A DNA stretch of 64,000 nt from JADZEM01 sp046328125 (GTDB lineage: Bacteria > Chloroflexota > UBA6077 > JACCZL01): positions 51,618 to 115,617 of the forward strand of contig JAXLXF010000025.1 of the NCBI GenBank assembly GCA_046328125.1, written 5' to 3'. Numbering within the stretch: position 1 is the first letter of the stretch; every line of letters starts with the position of its first letter. The notes beneath the pieces were generated by a model. The model searched no databases. It worked only from the letters and a program-made list of their open reading frames with translations, and had not been told where the DNA came from. Positions 43,602 to 52,008 of the stretch are shown here, in pieces. Both the position numbers and the translations under genes were made by a program.

Positions 43602-43761
43602 TGGTACGTCGCCCAGAAGGGTCGGTCCGAATTCTCTCGCAGGTACGCTGCTGACGGCTTGCCACAGCGCTCGTCAACGTGATACCTCCACGCCAGATTG
43701 GGTCACCGGCGACCAGATCGTCGTTGGGACGAGCAGGCTGAGAAGTTCGAGGAGCAAGCCG

Positions 43762-46455
43762 ATGGCCGGGTTGCCGAGCGGAACGGTGACGTTCCTGTTC
43801 ACCGACATCGAGGGCAGCACCGCCCGCTGGGAGCATCACCCCGACACGATGCGGGCGGCTCTTGCGCGGCACGATGCGATCCTGCGCTCGGCGATCGAGC
43901 AGCATGACGGTTACGTCGTCAAGACGATGGGCGACGCCTTCCACGCCGCGTTCGGCCGGGCTCCCGATGCCGTGGCTGCCGCACTCGATGCCCAGCAACG
44001 TCTTCAGGCCGAAACGTGGGGGGAGGTCGGACCATTGCGGGTGCGGATGGCGCTCCACACGGGCTCGGCCGAAGAGCGCGGCGGCGATTATTACGGCCCC
44101 GCGCTCAATCGTGCGGCACGGCTGATGAGCGTTGGCCATGGTGGGCAAGTGCTCTTGTCTCAGGCAGCGTTCGAGTTGACACGGGATGCGCTTCCGCCAG
44201 TCGTGACGGTGGCAGACCTCGGCGAGCATCGCCTCAAGGATCTGATCCGCCACGAGCACGTCTACCAGCTAAACGTTCCTGGTCTGCCGTCGGCGTTCCC
44301 TCCATTGAGGTCGCTGGACACCGCACGGCACAAGCTGCCGATCCAGCCGACGCCGCTGATCGGGCGTGAGGATGACGTCAAGGCGGTGCTGGGCCTCCTC
44401 AGCAGTGCTGACACCCGCCTGGTTACCCTGACCGGCCCCGGCGGGACTGGCAAGACTCGGCTCGGCTTACAGGTAGCGGCCGAGTTGATCGACCAGTTCA
44501 GCGACGGTGCCATCTTCGTCGGTCTGGCACCGATTCGTGATCCAGACCTGGTGGCACCGACGATTGGCCAGGCATTAGGGGTTCACGAGCTCGGGAGTCG
44601 CCCGGTTCTCGAGAGCCTGACGGCTTACCTGCGCGACAGACGTTTGCTGCTCCTGCTGGACAATTTCGAGCAGATCCTGCCGGCCGGCACGCTCGTGGCG
44701 ACGTTGCTCGCGTCGTGCCCCGATCTCAAGGTGCTGGTGACGAGCCGCGCTCCCTTGCACCTGCGCGGCGAGCGCGAATTCCCGGTGTCCCCCCTCGCGT
44801 CGCCACCACCTGAAACCCAGATGCTTGCCAGCACCGTCGCTACGTGGCCGTCGGTGGCACTCTTTGTCGAGCGTGCGAGCGACGTCCGCCCCGACTTCAC
44901 GATCACCGACGAGACGGCGGTGGCGGTCGCAGAGATCTGCCGCCGCGTCGATGGCCTGCCCCTGGCGCTCGAGCTCGCAGCAGCGCGAGTCAAGCTGCTG
45001 AGTCCAGAGGCCCTGTTGACGCGACTGGAGCATCGCCTGCCGCTGCTCACGGGCGGAGCCCGCGACCTGCCGGAGCGCCAGCGGACGCTGCGCAATACGA
45101 TCGATTGGAGCTACGAGCTGCTGGACGAAGCGGAGCAGCGCCTGTTCCGTCGGCTTTCGGTGTTCGTCGGCGGCTCCGCACTCGAGGCGGTCGAGGCGGT
45201 CTGCGATTCTGACGGTACCTTGCACGCGGACGTGCTGGATGGGGTCGCTTCCCTGGTGGACAAGAGCCTCGCGCGGCAGATCCCTGGCTCGGACCGTGAT
45301 CCGCGCATCGCCATGCTCGAGACGATTCGAGAGCTCGCTGGCGAGCGGCTCGAGGCAAGCGGCGAAGCCGAAGGAGTCCGCCGCCGACACGCCGAATTCT
45401 TCCTTGAATTCGCCGAGCTAGCCCGGTCGCATCTTCGCGGGCCACAAGGGTCGTTCTGGCTGAATCGCTTCGAGGCTGAGCACGACAACCTTCGCGCTGC
45501 TATCGAATGGGGCCTGGCAACATCCGACCAGTCACGTGGGGACGGTACTGGTGATGACGAAGAAGCATCCAGAATCGAGATTACCGCACGCATCGCCGGG
45601 GCCGCCGACTGGTTCTGGCGCCTTCGTGGTCATCTCCGACAGGGCAAAGAATATGTCGATCGCCTCCTGGCCCGCGCGCCCGCCGGCACCATGGCGCATG
45701 CCAGGGCGCTCGTCGTAGCCGGGTCCCTCGCCCGCCAGATGGGCAATCAGGCCGAGGCCTGCCAACGGACCGACGAAGCCGTGGCCGCATGGCGGGCGCT
45801 GGGCGATCCTGACCGCCTCGCGGAGGCTCTCGCCCGTGCTGCCGAGGTGCAGGGGCGGTTGGGCGCGCGTGACCGGGCAAAGGTGTTAGTGGAGGAGTGC
45901 CTGACGCTTTCTGACGATATTCGTCGTCAGGGTGATTGTGACCATCCGATTGTCTGTGTGGAAGCACTGGCTGCCTGGGCTGCCGGCGACCTCGACTCCG
46001 CCAGGCTGTTGTTCGATCGAAGCCTTGCCCTTGGGCGTGCTGACGGTGACGTGCACACGATTCAATTCGCCCTGCGCTACCTCGGCCTCCTGGCCCGCCA
46101 GCGGGGCGACGTGGAGCAAGCCCGTGCGCAGTACCGCGAAGCGCTGACACTGGCGCGAGAGTTTGGTGACCACTCCTGTATGCTGTACGAGCTAGCAGGT
46201 CTGGCCTACCTGGCGGCTGACGTCGAGAATGCGGACGGTGCCGCGCGTCTGCTGGCAGCGGTCAGCCGCCTGCATGAGGTGATGGGCGTGACGCTGGCGA
46301 CGACCTCCGGTGCCGGGGGCTTCGAAGACTCGGTCGCAGCCGTCCGAGCCGTGCTTGGTGCTACGGGCTTTGACGCGGCCTGGTGCCAGGGAAGCGCGAT
46401 GAGCCTGGACGAGGCCGTCGACTACGCGCTGGAGGAGCCGGCCTCGACACGATAG
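43762..46455 (+). CDS. class III adenylate/guanylate cyclase fused to NB-ARC-type ATPase and TPR-like region
   Basis: ATG 43762 with GAGGAG upstream gives 897 aa. Residues 1-170 are a class III cyclase domain with both metal-binding Asp motifs, FTDIEGSTARW and KTMGDAFHAAFG, plus GPALNRAARLM. An AAA/NB-ARC-like ATPase follows, with Walker A GPGGTGKTRL (225-234), Walker B LLLLLDNFEQI and the GLPLALELAAAR motif. The C-terminal 350 residues are helical TPR-like repeats. Unlike LuxR-family relatives there is no HTH at the C-terminus. A signalling role is likely. Confidence 0.9.
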   Translation: MAGLPSGTVTFLFTDIEGSTARWEHHPDTMRAALARHDAILRSAIEQHDGYVVKTMGDAFHAAFGRAPDAVAAALDAQQRLQAETWGEVGPLRVRMALHTGSAEERGGDYYGPALNRAARLMSVGHGGQVLLSQAAFELTRDALPPVVTVADLGEHRLKDLIRHEHVYQLNVPGLPSAFPPLRSLDTARHKLPIQPTPLIGREDDVKAVLGLLSSADTRLVTLTGPGGTGKTRLGLQVAAELIDQFSDGAIFVGLAPIRDPDLVAPTIGQALGVHELGSRPVLESLTAYLRDRRLLLLLDNFEQILPAGTLVATLLASCPDLKVLVTSRAPLHLRGEREFPVSPLASPPPETQMLASTVATWPSVALFVERASDVRPDFTITDETAVAVAEICRRVDGLPLALELAAARVKLLSPEALLTRLEHRLPLLTGGARDLPERQRTLRNTIDWSYELLDEAEQRLFRRLSVFVGGSALEAVEAVCDSDGTLHADVLDGVASLVDKSLARQIPGSDRDPRIAMLETIRELAGERLEASGEAEGVRRRHAEFFLEFAELARSHLRGPQGSFWLNRFEAEHDNLRAAIEWGLATSDQSRGDGTGDDEEASRIEITARIAGAADWFWRLRGHLRQGKEYVDRLLARAPAGTMAHARALVVAGSLARQMGNQAEACQRTDEAVAAWRALGDPDRLAEALARAAEVQGRLGARDRAKVLVEECLTLSDDIRRQGDCDHPIVCVEALAAWAAGDLDSARLLFDRSLALGRADGDVHTIQFALRYLGLLARQRGDVEQARAQYREALTLAREFGDHSCMLYELAGLAYLAADVENADGAARLLAAVSRLHEVMGVTLATTSGAGGFEDSVAAVRAVLGATGFDAAWCQGSAMSLDEAVDYALEEPASTR

Positions 46456-47036
46456 GTGGGCGCCTTCGGGGCACCTGTCCCGCGGACGATGGGACGATTG
46501 CCACGGCCTCGAGTCGACGGATTGCGGGAGCATGTGAACTATGAGCTCGTGGCCCGTCTTGTCGGGCGCGTCACGAGTGCCGGAGGCGTCGTCACGAGAT
46601 CCTGCCCGCAAGTCTTGTCGATCGGTCGGCGCTTGGACTGATCGCGCCGCCAGGAGCGGCAGTCGCCTTGCAAGCGCAGGGAGTCAACGATGATCTCTTG
46701 TACGCACGCGCGAATCGAGGCTTGCGATCGCCATCAGGACGACATGCACTGTACGGGCTGGGTCTGTGAGGATTGCGGGCGCGAGGGGCTCGGCGAATGT
46801 CACCACCGGTCCTGGTGCCGTCCCGACTTCTGCGGAGTTGAGCCGCTCCGAGACGAGGCGCTCGCCGTCGGCACCACCGGCGGATGACGAGTCCCTCACC
46901 AGTTGGCGCGCGGCGGGGGCGTTCGGAATGTCCCCGCTGAGCGGCGCGCACCGGACGCATCGCGCAGACCCCATATCGCTCGTGTCGCGACAATACGTCA
47001 TACGTCGGGCGAGCCGTCCACCTGGCAGGGTAGGAG
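46456..47036. other. intergenic region after the cyclase gene, 580 bp
   Basis: No convincing large gene is seen. It holds one small Cys-rich frame (46690-46887). A 61-aa frame at 46456 lacks any supporting feature. Confidence 0.4.
46690..46887 (+). CDS. possible small Cys-rich protein, 65 aa
   Basis: ATG 46690 has an AGGGAG site (46678-46683) at ideal spacing. The peptide has eight Cys, mostly in THARIEACDRHQDDMHCTGW and VCEDCGREGLGECHH, a zinc-ribbon or metal-binding look. No family match and no genomic context; it may be chance. Confidence 0.25.
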   Translation: MISCTHARIEACDRHQDDMHCTGWVCEDCGREGLGECHHRSWCRPDFCGVEPLRDEALAVGTTGG

Positions 47037-47049
47037 CTACCCCGCCAGG
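47021..47049 (-). terminator. hairpin at the end of the sulfatase gene
   Basis: CCTGGC (47021-47026) with GCCAGG (47044-47049), and GGGTAG (47028-47033) with CTACCC (47037-47042), form a stem with a single mismatch and a 3-nt loop. The sulfatase stop codon lies in the stem. Confidence 0.5.
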
Positions 47050-48449
47050 TCTGGAAATGCGCTCGCCTGGGGGTTGGGCGCCGGAATCTGCGCGCCGACC
47101 GTTGGGAGCCAGGCCAGCAGCGTCCGCTCCAGGCGCGCGGTGATCTCGGGATGGGCCGCGGCCAGGTCGTGCTGCTCGGAGATGTCTGCGCGGATGTTGT
47201 AGAGCGTGGATGTCTTCGTCTCGAACGCGTAGACCAGCTTCCAATCGCCGTCCCGCACGCCAGCTGACGGCGTCCCGCCCTGATTGCTGTAGTGCGGGTA
47301 GTGCCAGAAGATCGGGCCGCGCGTGAACGGCTCGCCACGCAGCAGCGGCGAGAAGTCCACCCCGTCCACGTGCTGCTCGGGCTGTGGCGGTAGTCCGGCA
47401 GCCGCGAGCAGCGTCGGGTAGAAGTCTGGGGTCGTCAGCGGCTCGGAGAGCTCGGTCCCAGGCGCGATCGCTCCCGGCCAGCGCACGATCAGTGGCTCGC
47501 GCACGCCGCCGTCCTGCATCCAGCCCTTGCCTTCGGCGAGCGGCGCGTTACAAGTCGGCGAGCCTTCGGCCGTCGCGAGCCCGCCGTTGTCCGAGGTGAA
47601 GATCACGATCGTGTTGTCGGCCTGCCCGGTCCGTTCGAGCGCCGCCAGCAGCCGCCCGACGTTCGTGTCCAGGTTCTCGACCATCGCGGCGTAGGCCGGA
47701 TCGGACTGGACCACGCGACGCTGGACTCGGTCGTGACGCTGATGCCAGACCGGGAAGTGCTCGCCCGTCTCGAATGGCTCGACCCGGTCGAGGCCGAGCC
47801 GAGCGGCCTTCTGACGGTACTTCTCGACCAGCTCGGCCGGCACCTGAATCGGGATGTGCACGGCGTAGTGCCAGAAGTTCAGGAAGAACGGTCGGTCGCC
47901 AGCTTGCTCGATCAGGCGGATCGCCTCGTCGGTCAGGCGGTCGGTCAGGTACTCGCCGTCCGGTCCATCCGTCAGCGTCGGGCAGCCGTATGGGCTGAAG
48001 TAGCCGTTGGCCGGGTGGCCCCACTCGCAGCCGCCGACGTTCACGTCGAAGCCGTGCTGCTCCGGCCAGGTCCGCCGTGGGCCGAGATGCCACTTGCCGA
48101 CGTGCCAGGTCTGGTAGCCGCCGTCGCGGAGCGCCCGCGCCAACGAGTACTCGTGGGTCGGCAGCAGCCAGTGGTACGGCACGTCGAGCAGCCTGCCCAC
48201 GCCGTGCCCGCCGATGTACTGGGTCACCCCGACCCGGGCCGGGTACTTGCCGGTCAGCAGGCTGGCCCTGGTCGGGGAGCAGACCGGCGCGGCGGCGTAC
48301 GCGTCGGTGAAACGCGCCCCCTCCGCCGCCAGTCGGTCCAGAGCGGGCGTCTCGTAGAACGTGCTGCCGTAGCAGCCGAGATCGCGCCAACCCAGGTCGT
48401 CGATCAGCAACAGGACGATGTTCGGCTGGCGCGGCTCAGGCGTGCTCAA
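47037..48449 (-). CDS. type I sulfatase
   Basis: The 470-aa protein has the formylglycine-modification motif CSPTRASLLTGKYPAR with Cys57 as the modified residue, metal-binding Asp17-Asp18 (LLLIDDLGW) and FTSDNGG. No signal peptide is visible, so a cytoplasmic location is likely unless export is unusual. Cys-type sulfatases need a formylglycine-generating enzyme; none is in the window. The substrate is unknown. Confidence 0.9.
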   Translation of the reverse strand: MSTPEPRQPNIVLLLIDDLGWRDLGCYGSTFYETPALDRLAAEGARFTDAYAAAPVCSPTRASLLTGKYPARVGVTQYIGGHGVGRLLDVPYHWLLPTHEYSLARALRDGGYQTWHVGKWHLGPRRTWPEQHGFDVNVGGCEWGHPANGYFSPYGCPTLTDGPDGEYLTDRLTDEAIRLIEQAGDRPFFLNFWHYAVHIPIQVPAELVEKYRQKAARLGLDRVEPFETGEHFPVWHQRHDRVQRRVVQSDPAYAAMVENLDTNVGRLLAALERTGQADNTIVIFTSDNGGLATAEGSPTCNAPLAEGKGWMQDGGVREPLIVRWPGAIAPGTELSEPLTTPDFYPTLLAAAGLPPQPEQHVDGVDFSPLLRGEPFTRGPIFWHYPHYSNQGGTPSAGVRDGDWKLVYAFETKTSTLYNIRADISEQHDLAAAHPEITARLERTLLAWLPTVGAQIPAPNPQASAFPDLAG

Positions 48450-49012
48450 CGTGCTCTCGCTCCACGATCGTACTGTGCGCGGAGATCGACGGCGACCGCG
48501 ATGTCAGTCCGGCAGTCGATCGCCGACGGGTCAGGCTGGGCCGGCGTTCAGCTCATGCTGACATGACGCGCAGCCGGACTTGTAGCACGAGCCAGCCGTC
48601 CGGCGCGTGCGCGGCGAGCTGATCGCACTGGCCCCGTATCGCGACCGCGTCTCGTAGCGCGACTGAGAGGGCGCGACTGCCCGTCCGCACACCGTCCGGA
48701 CCCGGCAGGTCGCGCCCTCCCCGCCGCCGTTCCGTTCTACCGTCGAGCCGCGAGCGCGCGTCGGACATGGCCAGGTGGGCGACGTGTATTGCAGATTCGT
48801 CACGGGCAGATACATCTCGACGCGACGAAAGCGCGAGCCACGGCCGCCAACCCGTCGATTCGATCACGCCGTCATTACAGACATGTCATGAGATCGTCGT
48901 CATTCGTGACATCGTGACCGGACCCGCGACGACCTGCCGTAGAGTGGCTCACCAGGCGCCGCCCCACCCGCTCAGGCGCGGCGCACATCCTTCCCAGACA
49001 CGGAGGCTGGCG
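48450..49012. other. divergent intergenic region with a long hairpin, 563 bp
   Basis: I see no credible gene. The main structure is the hairpin at 48667-48719, with GAGGGCGCGAC (48667-48677) and GTCGCGCCCTC (48709-48719) as a perfect 11-bp stem. Inner pairs are TGCC/GGCA and GTCCG/CGGAC. A structured RNA or terminator is possible. Confidence 0.45.
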
Positions 49013-50275
49013 ATGTGGCGCCTATCCGCGACGCTTCTGGTCGTCGCCACGCTCATCCTGCTGAACGGATCGACCGCCGCGAACGGACAGTCCACCTGCA
49101 TCTTCGCCGGCGGATTCGCCACGCTGAGGCATCTCCTCGGCTCCCAGCTCGTCGGCGACTGCCTGGAGAGCGAGCACTTCAACGTCGAGAACGGCAACTC
49201 GGAGCAGCGCACCACCGGCGGCCTGCTGGTGTGGCGCAAGGCCGACAACGTCACCGCGTTCACGGACGGCGTCACGACCTGGCTGAACGGGCCGAACGGC
49301 CTCGAAAGCCGACCGAACGGCGAGCGCCTGGCCTGGGAGACCGACCCGGCCACCACCCCGCCAGCCGACCCGCCGACCAGCTCGCGCACCGTCTCGACCA
49401 TTCCGCCCCCGCGGTCGGCGCCCGCGTCCGCCCCGCCGGCACCGGTGCCAGCGGCGGCGGCGCCCGCCCCCATGACGACCGCGCCCGAGGCCAGCAGCGC
49501 AGCCGGCACGAGCCCGCCGCCAGCCGCGGCCGCCGCCTCGAGCTCGCCTGTTTCGCCAACCCCGGGCACCGTCGCCCAGGCCAGTGGCGCCCTCACGCCC
49601 ACGCCCACGCCGAGCTCGGCCGCGACGGCAAAGCCGAGCGTCACCCCCACCAAAACGCCGAACGCCGTCGAGGCGAAGTTCGTCGACAAGCCAGAAGACA
49701 TCGACGTCGGGAACGAGCTGAAGGTCGCCGTCCGGACCAACATGAAGCAGGGCGCCTGCTCGCTGATCGTGGCGTACAACAACTCGCCAGACACCAACTA
49801 CGGCGGCGTCCAGATCGACGACGGCCGCTGCGAATGGAAGCTGCTGCTCGCTCCTGACGTCAAGACGGGCACCGCCAAACTGAAGGTCTCGCTGTCGGGT
49901 GACCTCGGCACCGCGACCCTCGACGACGAGTTCAGAGTCTCGAAGGGCGACACCATCCACCAGGGCGACGTGAACATCGGCCTCGACCTCGAAGAAGCGC
50001 CGAAAGAGGTGAAGGTCGGCCAGGAGTTCAAGGTCACCCTCAACACGGACGCGAAGAACCGGTCGTCGTGCGAGGCGGTCGTCGCCTGGCCGGGCGGGCT
50101 GCCCGGCACCCGCGGCGAGACCAAGAATCCGGACGGGAACGGCAAGTGCACCTGGCGCTTCACCGTGCCGACGGCGGTCACCAAGAAGGGCGAGGCGTCG
50201 CTCCAGGTGATCGTCCGCAACAAGAACAACTCCGCTCGCATCGCGACCCGGAAGTTCGAGGTTCGCCCCAGCTAA
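49013..50275 (+). CDS. secreted modular protein with two Ig-like repeats
   Basis: ATG 49013 with GGAGG at 49002-49006 gives 420 aa and signal peptide MWRLSATLLVVATLILLNGS. Residues 27-110 form a domain (LLGSQLVGDCLESEHF; TTGGLLVWRKADNVTAFTDG; WLNGPNGL) that I associate with secreted Chloroflexota proteins. A Pro/Ala/Ser/Thr linker (about 115-215) precedes two related beta-sandwich domains (about 222-300 and 320-415), each with a Cys pair (ACSLIVAYN and GRCEW; SCEAVVAWP and GKCTW). Function unknown; extracellular. Confidence 0.7.
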   Translation: MWRLSATLLVVATLILLNGSTAANGQSTCIFAGGFATLRHLLGSQLVGDCLESEHFNVENGNSEQRTTGGLLVWRKADNVTAFTDGVTTWLNGPNGLESRPNGERLAWETDPATTPPADPPTSSRTVSTIPPPRSAPASAPPAPVPAAAAPAPMTTAPEASSAAGTSPPPAAAAASSSPVSPTPGTVAQASGALTPTPTPSSAATAKPSVTPTKTPNAVEAKFVDKPEDIDVGNELKVAVRTNMKQGACSLIVAYNNSPDTNYGGVQIDDGRCEWKLLLAPDVKTGTAKLKVSLSGDLGTATLDDEFRVSKGDTIHQGDVNIGLDLEEAPKEVKVGQEFKVTLNTDAKNRSSCEAVVAWPGGLPGTRGETKNPDGNGKCTWRFTVPTAVTKKGEASLQVIVRNKNNSARIATRKFEVRPS

Positions 50276-50289
50276 GCCGCTCGCGGGTG

Positions 50290-50318
50290 GGGGGCTCCCG
50301 CTCGCACGGGGAGCCCCC
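50290..50318 (+). terminator. terminator hairpin
   Basis: GGGGGCTCCC (50290-50299) and GGGAGCCCCC (50309-50318) form a perfect 10-bp stem after the secreted-protein gene, with no U-tract. Confidence 0.6.
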
Positions 50319-50407
50319 GCACCTGACCCATGCCGCGTCGTCGTGGTACCCTGCCCAGGCGACGGCGGCCGGCCCTCGGCGATGATGGCGCCGCGCGGGA
50401 GTGTGGC

Positions 50408-51913
50408 GTGTCCTCCACCGCGATGCCGGCGAGCAGCATGTCGGTCAACCGCTACCTGTTCTACGGCCTGGCCGCGCTCTGCATGCTCATGTTCGCCATC
50501 GACTCCACCATCGTGTCGGTGGCGTTGCGCACGCTCGTCACTGACCTGGACACGTCGCTCGCGCTGGCCGGCTGGACGCTGACCGGCTACGCCCTGACCC
50601 AGACCGTCGCCATGCCCGTCATCGGGAAGCTGGCCGAGCAGTTCGGGCAGATGCGCGTCTTCGTCATCTGCGTCGTCATCTTCATGCTCGGCTCGCTGCT
50701 GTGCGGACTGGCGCCCAACATCTACGTCCTGATCGCCTGCCGCGTGCTCCAGGCGATGGGTGGCGGCGGCATCATGCCGTCAGCCGTCTCGATCATCGCC
50801 CGCGTCTTCGCCGATCAGCGCAACCGGATGCTCGGCCTCTTTACGTCGATCTTCCCGCTGGGAGGGATCATCGGGCCGAACGTCGGCGGGCTGCTGCTGG
50901 AGCACTTCTCGTGGCGGGTCCTCTTCCTGGTCAACGCCCCGGTCGGGCTGATCGTCGTGCCGCTCCTGATCCGCCAGATCGCCGCGTATGACCGCCGCGC
51001 GACTGACACCGCCGCGCCAGCGCGCAAGCTCGACCTGCTCGGAGCCGGCCTGTTCGCCGGCGCTATCGTCGCGCTGCTGATGGATCTCACCTTCGTGGGA
51101 CAGGATCCGTCCATCCTCCACACGCCGACGTTCTGGCTGTTGCTCGTCGCGAGCGGCGCGCTCTTCGTCGTCTTTTATCGCCACGAGCGCCGTGTCGAGC
51201 AGCCGATCATCGACCTGGAGCTGGTCACGAAGCATCCGTTCCTGGTCGTCAACGTCCACAACTTCCTGTTCGGTGCCTGCGTCTGGGGCTGCTTCTCCTT
51301 CGTCCCCTACTTCGCAGCCGTCCAGTACGGCATGGGGCCGCTGGAGAGCGGCGCGATCCTGACGCCGCGCTCCGTGACCTCGATCCTGCTCGGCACGGTG
51401 ACGAGCTTCCTGCTGGTGCGGCTCGGCTACCGCTGGCCGATCGTCGCCGGCCTGGCGATCATCGCGGCCTCCAACGTGATCCTCGGCCAGGGCTGGAACG
51501 GCGCCGAGGTCGGACCCGTGACCGTCGCGCCGTTCCTCTTGATGGCGTCGATTGTCGCTTTCTCCGGGCTCGGGACCGGTCTGGTCATGCCGGCTTCGAA
51601 CAACGCCATTCTCGACCTCGTTCCGGAGCGGGCCGGCATCATCTCCGCGATGCGCGGCATGTGCCGCTCGACAGGCGGCATCATCGGCACCGCGCTGATC
51701 GTGGTGATCCTCGAAATGAGCGAGGACAAGGCCGCCGGGCTCCGTCTCGCCTTCACGGCCTACGGCATCATGCTGCTGGCAGCCATCCCGCTCACCTTCC
51801 TGATCCCGGACATGCCGCGCGAGCTGCGCCAACGTGGGCCACGCGCGCACGGATCTCCGTCTGGCCCGCCTTCCACGCAGGAATCGGAGCGTACGCCAGT
51901 CGCGGCACGCTGA
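50408..51913 (+). CDS. MFS transporter, DHA2 (EmrB/QacA) family
   Basis: GTG 50408 with GGGAG at 50397-50401 gives 501 aa. The 14-helix DHA2 layout is suggested by LFAIDSTIVSVAL-like MFAIDSTIVSVALRTL, WTLTGYALTQTVAMPVIGKL and GGGGIMPSAVSII (motif C-like GPNVGGLLLE). Members export drugs or metabolites by proton antiport. No regulator or periplasmic adaptor gene is adjacent; the aldehyde dehydrogenase gene follows. Confidence 0.88.
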   Translation: MSSTAMPASSMSVNRYLFYGLAALCMLMFAIDSTIVSVALRTLVTDLDTSLALAGWTLTGYALTQTVAMPVIGKLAEQFGQMRVFVICVVIFMLGSLLCGLAPNIYVLIACRVLQAMGGGGIMPSAVSIIARVFADQRNRMLGLFTSIFPLGGIIGPNVGGLLLEHFSWRVLFLVNAPVGLIVVPLLIRQIAAYDRRATDTAAPARKLDLLGAGLFAGAIVALLMDLTFVGQDPSILHTPTFWLLLVASGALFVVFYRHERRVEQPIIDLELVTKHPFLVVNVHNFLFGACVWGCFSFVPYFAAVQYGMGPLESGAILTPRSVTSILLGTVTSFLLVRLGYRWPIVAGLAIIAASNVILGQGWNGAEVGPVTVAPFLLMASIVAFSGLGTGLVMPASNNAILDLVPERAGIISAMRGMCRSTGGIIGTALIVVILEMSEDKAAGLRLAFTAYGIMLLAAIPLTFLIPDMPRELRQRGPRAHGSPSGPPSTQESERTPVAAR

Positions 51914-52008
51914 CCCCACCGATCCGTACCCGAGCCGCCGATGCCTGTCGTGGACTACCCTATCAGAGTCAGCGTTGACGCCTGACCGAGACGGAGGTTC
52001 AGCTTGCC

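Noticed and set aside
43324..44259. 311-aa antisense frame over the methyltransferase and cyclase ends
   Set aside because: It runs across two supported genes and an intergenic region without any domain.
46456..46641. 61-aa frame right after the cyclase gene
   Set aside because: It has no ribosome-binding site, no motif and starts adjacent to a stop; most likely chance.
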